This document shows, one piece after another, positions 1-5,367 of a DNA stretch of 10,425 bases. Source of the stretch: Deltaproteobacteria bacterium (GTDB taxonomy: Bacteria > Desulfobacterota > DSM-4660 > Desulfatiglandales > Desulfatiglandaceae); the NCBI GenBank assembly GCA_021159525.1, contig JAGHEC010000437.1, positions 1 to 10,425 on the forward strand. The letters run 5' to 3'. The notes under the pieces were generated by a model, which did no database searches, was not told where the DNA came from, and was given only the letters and a program-made list of their open reading frames with translations. Position numbers and translations under genes: made by a program. Position 1 is the stretch's first letter. The number at the start of each line of letters is the position of its first letter.

Positions 1-365
1 AAGGTACACAGGTATTCCATCAGACCTTCTGCCCCGGTCACCGGGGCGCGCTTTTTGATGAAATAGGGAAAACTGATCTCCATATGGGCGCTCTCCGCAT
101 TCAGCCGGGTTTTCATCTCCTCGAGGATACCGGAGAAGTTCTGAGGGGAGATCTGTCGGCTGTTTTCATTGAGGATCTCCACAAAACGGCTCATATGGGT
201 CCCCTTGTAATAACGGGGAAGATTAACGTACATATTGATCTGGGCCACGGTCTGCTGCTTTCCCTGATCCTTGTCGAGCACTGTAATCGGATACCGGATA
301 CCTTTAACCCCAACTTGATCAATGTCGATATTTCTGTAGTCCTTGTGGCTTTGAATGTCTTCCAT
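1..365 (-). CDS. folE2: GTP cyclohydrolase FolE2 (type IB), N-terminal part, cut by window edge
   Basis: FolE2 converts GTP to 7,8-dihydroneopterin triphosphate, the first step towards tetrahydrofolate and, in many bacteria, queuosine precursors; it is a cytosolic homomultimer that can use metals other than zinc. The 121 visible residues match the family start almost end to end: an opening like MEDIQSHKDYRNIDIDQVG, then VGVKGIRYPITV (18-29), the hallmark KGTHMSRFVE (54-63) and SFPYFIKKRAPVTG (98-111). The catalytic Cys and later active-site residues fall beyond the left edge, so activity cannot be judged. The ATG at 363-365 is chosen because family members begin a few residues before the D-V/I-Q motif; its ribosome binding site is weak, and an in-frame TTG 24 bases upstream is an alternative. 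Repeat element copy 1 ends 169 bp upstream, and a promoter-like sequence at 819-846 reads through it towards this gene. Identification is strong; completeness is unknown. Confidence 0.93.
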   Translation of the reverse strand, partial: MEDIQSHKDYRNIDIDQVGVKGIRYPITVLDKDQGKQQTVAQINMYVNLPRYYKGTHMSRFVEILNENSRQISPQNFSGILEEMKTRLNAESAHMEISFPYFIKKRAPVTGAEGLMEYLCT

Positions 366-526
366 GTCTCGTATATCTCTGTATGCCAAGACCGCAATCT
401 GTCACGCCTCCGCCTCCCTTCCTGCCGGCGTGAGGGCCTCTATCTGTCGATATAGGCTTGGAAAGATGGCCCTTCTTGGCAGGGCTCCATATCAAGATGC
501 CGTGAAAAGATGCACAGTTTTTCATA

Positions 527-534
527 AGGGCGAA
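527..534. repeat. 8-bp direct repeat flanking element copy 1 (partner at 776-783)
   Basis: AGGGCGAA lies immediately outside the left end of the element (527-534) and again immediately outside its right end (776-783). The next base (G) also matches, so a 9-bp reading is possible if the element starts at 536. An exact 8-bp match at both borders is unlikely by chance and is the classic footprint of transposition. I read it as a target-site duplication. Confidence 0.75.
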
Positions 535-775
535 GTATCACCTCAATAATTAGGGGGATAACTGCGAACCTAGCGCCGGGGCAGAAGAATTTTTCTTCCG
601 CTCCGGGCCTCCGGGCTGGTCTCTTGAGTGACTTATCTGCGGGGGACACTTGCCCCCTCCGCATTCTCGACTTAGTCGAGCTGCGGCTTCCCCCACTGAT
701 AAGTCACAAAGAGACGGCGCCCTCCCGGCAGTCGCGTCAGAAAAACCCTTCTGCCCCCATTTATTGAGCTGTTAC
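535..775. mobile_element. 241-bp palindromic MITE-like element, copy 1
   Basis: The element is an imperfect palindrome from end to end. Its terminal repeats are GTATCACCTCAATAA (535-549) and, reading in from the right end, GTAACAGCTCAATAA (761-775), with two mismatches. Further in, 578-596 pairs with 739-757, the two odd pairs becoming G-U in minus-strand RNA. The core stem 619-637 pairs with 698-715. The apex holds two hairpins: GGGGG/CCCCC (641-645 with 653-657) and a nested stem at 659-686 with CTCGAC/GTCGAG. Copy 2 at 6538-6778 has the same length and differs at about 11 positions. An 8-bp flanking duplication marks this copy as inserted. No transposase is encoded, so it would need one in trans. 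The GTAA end and 8-bp duplication resemble IS66-type elements as I remember them; that family assignment is an inference. Short open frames across it are by-products of the repeat. Confidence 0.85.
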
Positions 776-818
776 AGGGCGAAGGCAAATCTCTTATAGA
801 AACTCTCGGCAGAGATGC

Positions 819-846
819 ACTATAGCGATCTTGAGGGCAAAGTCAA
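819..846 (-). promoter_or_regulatory. Sigma-70-like promoter reading towards element copy 1 and folE2
   Basis: On the minus strand TTGACT (846-841) is followed after 16 bases by TATAGT (824-819), close to the sigma-70 consensus TTGACA/TATAAT. It lies 18 bp past the stop of the small gene at 865 and points at folE2. A transcript starting near 812 would pass through all of element copy 1 before reaching folE2 at 365, giving a leader of about 450 nt, versus about 200 nt without the insertion. This is the best promoter match I found in the window, judged by eye only. Confidence 0.5.
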
Positions 847-864
847 CCCAAAGACGGGTCCTCG

Positions 865-1071
865 TCAAATCAGGTAGTCTTTCAATTTGTCCTGGAGCGA
901 ATCGGGCCAGACCTCTTCAAACAGAAAGGCCTTGACCTCGCTTTTTGTCATGTGCCGGAGGACCTCCCCCGGCAATTCCCTGAGCGCTTCCATCCTGTCA
1001 GGGAGTGGCTCCTTTTTTCTCTTGTTTTGAGCCTTCATTTTATCTTCTCCATCCTTGGCGCTTGAAGCCAT
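865..1071 (-). CDS. Small hypothetical protein, 68 aa
   Basis: I do not recognise this protein. It is highly charged and probably cytosolic: a lysine-rich N-terminus, then a segment reading MEALRELPGEVLRHMTKSEV, and an acidic, amphipathic C-terminus containing FLFEEVWPDSL and ending KLKDYLI. There is no signal peptide or membrane helix. The ATG at 1071 is chosen because GGGGAGG precedes it by four bases. An internal ATG at 1038, after GGAG with eight-base spacing, would give 57 residues. An earlier ATG at 1128 overlaps the decayed binding-protein gene and has no good ribosome site. The frame lies 35 bp beyond that pseudogene and may once have been co-transcribed with it. A likely sigma-70 promoter for the next gene starts just after its stop. 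It could be a real small gene or a chance frame; composition slightly favours real. Confidence 0.5.
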   Translation of the reverse strand: MASSAKDGEDKMKAQNKRKKEPLPDRMEALRELPGEVLRHMTKSEVKAFLFEEVWPDSLQDKLKDYLI

Positions 1072-1106
1072 ACGTCCTCCCCGGATCTTCACTGCAAGCG
1101 ACTTTT

Positions 1107-1367
1107 TCAGGGAAGTTCCTTCATCCATATCTTCTCGTTGAACCAGTGGTTCTTGAGGGCGACCCCCATCTTGTCCGCGATCAGCCGGGCCAGGGCCGCA
1201 TCCATGCCGATGATCTGGCCGGCCTTGTTCTTGGCATTCAGGGGCGGCTGGTTGCCCGAAAGCCCCACCCTCAGTTCACCCTTTCTTAGGATACGGTCCG
1301 GCGCAGGTCAGGCCATGGCAACGGTTAGCACAATGATCAGGACAGCCTGAAAGGTTTTCTTTTTCAT
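1107..1367 (-). pseudogene. Decayed family-3 (amino acid) periplasmic binding protein gene
   Basis: The ATG at 1365-1367 follows AGGGAGA at good spacing and begins a convincing signal peptide, MKKKTFQAVLIIVLTVAMA. Codon 20 is then TGA (1308-1310), exactly where cleavage would be expected. The same frame continues without a shift: RILRKGELRVGLSG, then QPPLNAKNKAGQIIGMDAAL, then ARLIADKMGV. That is the standard N-terminal lobe of SBP_bac_3 proteins, which bind polar amino acids or similar solutes for ABC uptake. After about 70 residues it jumps to HWFNEKIWMKELP and a stop, which resembles the usual C-terminal end of these proteins (WF...W...LP, from memory of the family). The family is about 250 residues long, so most of the middle seems deleted in frame. 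It sits 147 bp past livF. With a nonsense codon and no ligand-binding core it should be non-functional. Confidence 0.75.
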
Positions 1368-1464
1368 CCCAATTCTCCCTATCTCGACTGATTGCGGTCT
1401 ATCTGTAACACCAATCCATCCGGATTGCAATCAGGAATGGAAGCCGGCCGGGGGCGGCATTCAC

Positions 1465-1489
1465 GGGCGCACGCCGGTGTGCAACGCCC
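1465..1489 (-). terminator. GC-rich hairpin after livF, possible terminator
   Basis: About 25 bp past the livF stop, the minus strand can fold GGGC-GTT-GCAC, a six-base loop, GTGC-GCCC, an eight-pair stem with a three-base bulge. There is no T-run after it, so an intrinsic terminator is doubtful; it could protect the 3' end or be chance in GC-rich DNA. The rest of the 147-bp gap to the pseudogene shows no clear promoter. Confidence 0.3.
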
Positions 1490-1514
1490 ACTTCCGGGTT
1501 TCCCAAGGCCCGAA

Positions 1515-2216
1515 CTATCCCAGATATGCCTCCTTTACTTTCTCATTCTTGAGGAGGGCCGCGGCCCTGTCCTCCAGCACCACCCGGCCTGTCTCGATCA
1601 CATACCCATAGTCGCCCAACTCCAGGGCCGCCTGAGCGTTTTGTTCCACCAGGAGGATGGTCACCCCCTCGTCCCGTATCTGCTGAATGATGCGCATGAT
1701 ATGGGCTGAGACAAGCGGGGCCAGCCCCAGGGACGGTTCGTCCAGGAGGAGGAGGGAAGGGGCGCCCATGAGTGCCCGGGCTATAGCCAGCATCTGTTGC
1801 TCCCCGCCCGAGAGGGTGCCCCCTGCCTGTGCCTGTCGTTCTCTCAGGATGGGAAAGAGGTTGAAGGCGTTTTTCATGCATGCCGCCACCTCGTTCCTGT
1901 TGTTGCGCAAATAGGCCCCCAGAAGGAGGTTCTCCTTCACTGTCAGGTGGGAAAAGATGCGCCGGCCCTCCGGGACCTGCACCACCCCCCTTTTAACGAT
2001 GTCCTCGGGCGGCAGCCGGTTGATGAGCTCGTTCCTGAACAGGATCCTGCCGGCCGAGACGGGCTGGACCCCGCTGATGGTCATGAGGAGGGTCGATTTG
2101 CCGGCCCCGTTGGCCCCGATAAGACACGAGATGCTCTGCTCCCTGACGCTGAGAGAAACACCTTTGAGGGCCTCTATCTTCCGGTAATGGCTGTGCACCC
2201 TTTCAAGTCGCAGCAT
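1515..2216 (-). CDS. livF: Branched-chain amino acid ABC transporter ATPase LivF
   Basis: LivF is one of the two cytoplasmic ATPases that drive LIV/HAAT import. The 233-residue length is normal for the family. Motifs in order: Walker A GANGAGKST (34-42), Q-loop in VQVPEGRRIF (Gln80), signature LSGGEQ (135-140), Walker B LLLLDEP (155-161, catalytic Glu160) and LVEQN (189-193), where Gln replaces the usual switch His, as is typical of LivF. The C-terminus ends EAYLG, as in homologues. The ATG at 2214-2216 is chosen because MLRLERVHSHY is the canonical start; the frame stays open upstream, but only within livG. The gene overlaps the end of livG by 14 bp, implying coupled translation, with only a G-rich tract as ribosome site. 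It is the last gene of the operon. Confidence 0.95.
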   Translation of the reverse strand: MLRLERVHSHYRKIEALKGVSLSVREQSISCLIGANGAGKSTLLMTISGVQPVSAGRILFRNELINRLPPEDIVKRGVVQVPEGRRIFSHLTVKENLLLGAYLRNNRNEVAACMKNAFNLFPILRERQAQAGGTLSGGEQQMLAIARALMGAPSLLLLDEPSLGLAPLVSAHIMRIIQQIRDEGVTILLVEQNAQAALELGDYGYVIETGRVVLEDRAAALLKNEKVKEAYLG

Positions 2217-3390
2217 GGGACGCCCCCCCGCCCAGGTAGGCCTCGATGACCTGCCGGTTGTTTCGGATCTCGTCAGGAATCCCTTCCGCAATAAGGCTGC
2301 CGTAGTCCAGGACATAGATATAGTCGGCCAGACTCATCATGACCCGCATGTCATGTTCGATGATGAGCACGGTAATGCCTTTTTCACGGATCTTGAGAAT
2401 CAGCTCGATCAATTGGGACGATTCCCGGGGATTCATCCCGGCTGCAGGCTCATCCAAAAGAAGGACCTTTGGCCGCGATGCCATGGCACGGGCGATCTCC
2501 AGCCGACGCTGCTCGCCGTATGCCAGGGCCCCGGCGAGATTGAATGCCCTTTTTTCAAGACCCACGAACCGGAGGCATTCCATCGCCTCCTTTTCAGTGC
2601 CGGCCTCTTCTTCCTGCTGGGCCCGGGTCTTGAAAAGGGCCCCCCATACCCCTACTTTCATGCGCGCATGGCAACCGATCTTGACATTGTCCAAGACACT
2701 GAGGTTGAAAAAAAGACGGATGTTTTGAAAGGTCCTGGCCATACCCATCCGACAGATGGCGTCGGGACTCTGCCTGAACCCGTACATTTGCCGCACCTGT
2801 GGCGTAAGGAGCTGAATCATCAGATAGATGGAAAAAACACCGGCCCCTATGGCCCACGGCCATGCCAGACAACGGAGGGCGAAGTGGGTCCCAACCATAT
2901 GAACCGAAGGAGAGAGACGGATCAGCCACCAGACTGCAAAAAACAGATCCGAGAGGAGGAAGAGAACCATGAATCCCCATGCCCAGATCTGAAACCGCAT
3001 CAGCCCCCGCACGAGGTAAAACCGCATGGCCAGGATGAAAATCCCCAAAAGAACCAGCTCCACCTTAAAGAAGGCATCGGGGAGAAAAAAGGACCAGAAC
3101 AGGGGGAGCCAAACAAGTCCCAAGGCCATAAACAAAACAGCGCACCGCCGGATGTGCTTTGCCTTGGCCCCCGAGAACTCGGGCGCAACAGGCCGATCCC
3201 CAAATCGGATCTGTCCCCGCGTCGGCGAATAGAGTCCGGCCAGGCAATTGAACAGGGTGGTCTTTCCTGCGCCGTTGGGCCCGATGATTCCCACGATCTG
3301 ACCCGGGTGAGCGGCGAGGCTGATCTCTTTGAGGGCCGACAGCCCCCCAAAGGACTTGGAGACTCGCGTCACTGTGAGGATCGGCTTCAT
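2203..3390 (-). CDS. livG: Branched-chain amino acid ABC transporter ATPase LivG with a membrane-spanning insertion
   Basis: LivG is the second ATPase of the LIV/HAAT importer. At 395 residues it is about 140 longer than ordinary LivG (about 255). All catalytic elements are intact: Walker A GPNGAGKTT (37-45), Q-loop RTFQ (Gln222), signature AYGEQ (290-294), Walker B VLLLDEP (Glu314) and the H-loop in IIEHDM (His346). The excess lies between Walker A and the Q-loop: 186 residues span the first Gly of Walker A to the Q-loop Gln, against 50 in E. coli LivG as I recall it. The insert (about 72-207) holds around four hydrophobic helices. The flanks join cleanly as GQIRFGDRPV and SPDAICRMGMARTFQN, so this is an in-frame domain, not a frameshift. 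The ATG at 3390 is chosen because its ATGA overlaps the livM stop and AAAGGAG lies upstream; an in-frame ATG nine codons earlier falls within livM. A run of seven C at 2223-2229 lies near the 3' end. Confidence 0.93.
   Translation of the reverse strand: MKPILTVTRVSKSFGGLSALKEISLAAHPGQIVGIIGPNGAGKTTLFNCLAGLYSPTRGQIRFGDRPVAPEFSGAKAKHIRRCAVLFMALGLVWLPLFWSFFLPDAFFKVELVLLGIFILAMRFYLVRGLMRFQIWAWGFMVLFLLSDLFFAVWWLIRLSPSVHMVGTHFALRCLAWPWAIGAGVFSIYLMIQLLTPQVRQMYGFRQSPDAICRMGMARTFQNIRLFFNLSVLDNVKIGCHARMKVGVWGALFKTRAQQEEEAGTEKEAMECLRFVGLEKRAFNLAGALAYGEQRRLEIARAMASRPKVLLLDEPAAGMNPRESSQLIELILKIREKGITVLIIEHDMRVMMSLADYIYVLDYGSLIAEGIPDEIRNNRQVIEAYLGGGASHAAT
2770..3177 (-). other. In-frame segment of livG encoding about four membrane helices
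   Basis: This is the region of livG that has no counterpart in ordinary LivG proteins. It starts near FSGAKAKHIRR and ends near QMYGFRQ, before SPDAICR. Hydrophobic runs, numbered from the chosen start, are at about 83-103, 110-127, 133-157 and 170-195, separated by short loops with Arg, Lys and His. An even number of crossings would leave both halves of the ATPase domain in the cytoplasm, which fits the unbroken motifs on both sides. I see no recognisable domain name for it. Edges are accurate to about ten residues. Confidence 0.8.
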
Positions 3391-4388
3391 AACCCGAGGC
3401 GCTCCTTTGCCTGCCATGCCTTCCTTGCCTGGGCCCGCTCAAACGGGATGAGCCCTTCGGGCCGCCACCGCATCATCAGGACCAGGACCAGGCCATAGAT
3501 GAGATACCGGGCGCTGAACATGCTCTGGGGCAACACGGCCCGCAGCACCTCGGACAGGGGGATCAGGATCAAGGCCCCCAACATGGTCCCGGCAATGCTC
3601 CCCATCCCGCCGAACACAATGAGGCAGAGGATCAGGATGGATTCCCAGAACTTGAACATGTCGGGGTGAATGAATTTAAACCATTTGGCATAAAAGGCTC
3701 CGGCCATGGCCCCGATAGAAGCGCTGACGGCAAACGCCGTCACCTTGTAGCGGATGAGATTGACCCCGCAACACTGGGCCGCAATCTCGTCTTCCCGTAT
3801 GGCAAACCAGGCCCGTCCCACCCGGGAATCGTGGAGCCGCGTTACCACTGCCAGGACGATCACAAGGAGGAAGAGAATCAGGTAAAAGAACTCCCAGTCC
3901 CGTGTCAGGGGATGGCCCAAGATAGTGGGCGGAGGGATGCCGGGAAGGCCCATGGGTCCCCTTGTAAGCCAGAGTTCATTGCGGATGACCAGGACCACCA
4001 GTTCGGAGAAGCCGAAGGTGACAATGGCAAAATAATCGCCTGTCAGACGGAGGGTGGGGGCGCCCAGGAGGATTCCCCAGATGGCCCCGTTGAGGGCGGC
4101 CAAGGGGAGGATCAACCACAGGCTCATATTATAATGGATTGCCAGAAGCCCTGAGGTGTAGGCCCCGATCCCGTAAAAGCCCACATATCCCAGGTCCAAA
4201 AGCCCGGTGAATCCGGGCACGATATTGAGCCCCAGGGCCAGGACCATGTAGAGGACAGCGGTGGTCAGGACCCGGATCACATAGTTGGTGGACCCGCCCA
4301 TGGGAAGCCACGGGAGCAGAACGGCCAGAAAGAAGAGGCACAGGAAAAAGAGACGGGGGTTTTTCTGCAGTTTTTTCAGGTCCATCAT
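3387..4388 (-). CDS. livM: Branched-chain amino acid ABC transporter permease LivM
   Basis: LivM is one of the two inner-membrane permease subunits and pairs with LivH to form the channel. The 333-residue length and sequence fit the BPD_transp_2 family. Visible landmarks are a first membrane helix at about 13-30, the conserved GFTGLLDLGYVGFYGIGAY (59-77), APTLRLTGDYFAIVTFGF (110-127), the cytoplasmic IREDEIAAQCCGVNL stretch (198-212) expected to contact an ATPase, VFGGMGSIAGTMLGA (258-272) and the late RPEGLIP (309-315). The ATG at 4386-4388 overlaps the livH stop (ATGA), with GGAG five bases upstream; a second ATG follows directly, so the start could be one codon later. It ends in an ATGA overlap with livG. 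Tight overlaps indicate one translationally coupled mRNA. Confidence 0.95.
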   Translation of the reverse strand: MMDLKKLQKNPRLFFLCLFFLAVLLPWLPMGGSTNYVIRVLTTAVLYMVLALGLNIVPGFTGLLDLGYVGFYGIGAYTSGLLAIHYNMSLWLILPLAALNGAIWGILLGAPTLRLTGDYFAIVTFGFSELVVLVIRNELWLTRGPMGLPGIPPPTILGHPLTRDWEFFYLILFLLVIVLAVVTRLHDSRVGRAWFAIREDEIAAQCCGVNLIRYKVTAFAVSASIGAMAGAFYAKWFKFIHPDMFKFWESILILCLIVFGGMGSIAGTMLGALILIPLSEVLRAVLPQSMFSARYLIYGLVLVLMMRWRPEGLIPFERAQARKAWQAKERLGL

Positions 4389-5299
4389 GCCTTCTCCCCG
4401 ATCTGTCTCCCGATGAGGCCGGAGGGCTTGAAGAGGATGACCGCTATCATCACTGCATAGGAAATGCCGTCGCGGTACTCCGACGAGAGGTAGCCGGCCC
4501 CGATCACCTCGGCGATTCCCAAAACGCCTCCGCCTAACATGGCGCCCGGAACGCTCCCGATGCCGCCCAGGACCGCGGCCGCAAAGGCCTTGATCCCTGC
4601 GATGTAGCCCATTGTGGGAAAAATGGCATTGTAGTAAAGGCCCACCAGGATCCCTGCCATCCCCCCCATGGCTGAACCGATGGCAAAGGTAAAGGAGATG
4701 ACCCTGTTCACCTTGATACCCATAAGGGCCGATGTGGTCTTATCCAGCGATACGGCCCGCATGGCCGTTCCGATGCGGGTCCTGTGGATAATCAGGTGGA
4801 GAATGGCCATGCTGACCACAGTGACAACCAAGATGAACACCTGAAGCCACGAGAGGGTTGCCTCCCCCAGGCTCCAGGCCGTCTGGTAGAATATTTTGGG
4901 GAGGATCTCCCGGGGATAGGACTTGATCTGGGACCCCCAGATCATGAGGGCCAGGTTCTGGAGAAAAATGGACATGCCGATGGCTGTGATAAGCGCGGCC
5001 AGCCGGGGGGCGTTGCGCAGGGGCCGGTAAGCGATCACATCCAAAATGACGCCGAAACAGGCACAGATCAGAATGGTCAGGATGAATGCGGCAAAAAAGG
5101 GAAGGCCCAGGAGCGTGACCATGGTATAGGCTAAAAAGGCCCCCAACATGTAAATTTCACCGTGGGCGAAATTGATCAACTGGATGACCCCGTAAACCAT
5201 GGTGTAGCCAACGGCAATGAGGGCATAGACCCCGCCAAGGGTAATGCCGTTCACCAACTGCTGGAGAAACAGACTGGACTGATCGAGAAGGCTGTCCAC
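4385..5299 (-). CDS. livH: Branched-chain amino acid ABC transporter permease LivH
   Basis: LivH is the other channel subunit of the LIV/HAAT importer. The 304 residues carry the family landmarks: LQQLVNGITLGGVYALIAVG (12-31), VIQLINFAHGEIYMLGAF (38-55), the cytoplasmic RTRIGTAMRAVSLDKTTSAL (173-192) followed by MGIKVNRVI, and VLGGIGSVPGAMLGG (243-257), ending with KPSGLIG (291-297). Around eight hydrophobic helices are evident. The start is a GTG (5297-5299), chosen because it places FLQQLVNG about ten residues in, as in homologues. No good ribosome site precedes it, and the start sits in a tandem 8-bp duplication. It lies 68 bp after livK, with a hairpin in between, so it may be translated less than livK. 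The stop overlaps the start of livM. Confidence 0.95.
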   Translation of the reverse strand: MDSLLDQSSLFLQQLVNGITLGGVYALIAVGYTMVYGVIQLINFAHGEIYMLGAFLAYTMVTLLGLPFFAAFILTILICACFGVILDVIAYRPLRNAPRLAALITAIGMSIFLQNLALMIWGSQIKSYPREILPKIFYQTAWSLGEATLSWLQVFILVVTVVSMAILHLIIHRTRIGTAMRAVSLDKTTSALMGIKVNRVISFTFAIGSAMGGMAGILVGLYYNAIFPTMGYIAGIKAFAAAVLGGIGSVPGAMLGGGVLGIAEVIGAGYLSSEYRDGISYAVMIAVILFKPSGLIGRQIGEKA

Positions 5300-5313
5300 G
5301 GGCTCACGGGCTC
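5298..5313. repeat. Tandem 8-bp duplication at the livH start
   Basis: ACGGGCTC occurs twice in direct succession (5298-5305 and 5306-5313), giving two GTG triplets eight bases apart on the minus strand. The one at 5299 is in frame with livH; the other, at 5307, is not. The duplication lies where a ribosome binding site would be expected and probably weakens or shifts initiation. Confidence 0.6.
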
Positions 5314-5330
5314 AGAGGTTTGGAGTTCAG

Positions 5331-5359
5331 AGGTTCAGGGCGCCTAAACCCCTGAACCT
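5331..5359 (-). promoter_or_regulatory. Hairpin between livK and livH
   Basis: AGGTTCAGGG (5331-5340) pairs perfectly with CCCTGAACCT (5350-5359) around a nine-base loop, a ten-pair stem beginning eight bases after the livK stop. On the coding strand it lacks a following T-run, so it is not a standard terminator. The usual role of a stem here is to protect the upstream mRNA or cut read-through, giving more binding protein than permease. That role is inferred from position. Confidence 0.5.
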
Positions 5360-5367
5360 GTTTTGGG

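Noticed and set aside
366..534. Riboswitch in the folE2 leader
   Set aside because: I could not identify a tetrahydrofolate, preQ1 or other known riboswitch core in these 169 bp, nor a clear transcription-factor operator.
440..664. Minus-strand frames sharing MRRGQV..PADKSLKRPARRPG in two element copies (similar ones at 6224-6667 and 10160-10393)
   Set aside because: The similarity comes from the repeated palindromic DNA. The frames run into different flanking sequence, and the palindrome, not the protein, is what is conserved.
1308..1310. TGA as a selenocysteine codon in the binding-protein gene
   Set aside because: It falls at the signal-peptide cleavage site, where selenocysteine has no role, and the gene also seems to lack most of its middle. 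A nonsense mutation is simpler.
2770..3177. LivG length explained by a frameshift or two fused genes
   Set aside because: The frame is continuous with intact ATPase motifs on both sides, and removing about 136 residues restores a normal LivG spacing.
2215..3498. Long plus-strand open frame (427 codons) opposite livG
   Set aside because: It is antisense to a gene with complete ABC ATPase motifs, is rich in His, Pro and Gly without any recognisable domain, and reflects codon bias of livG.
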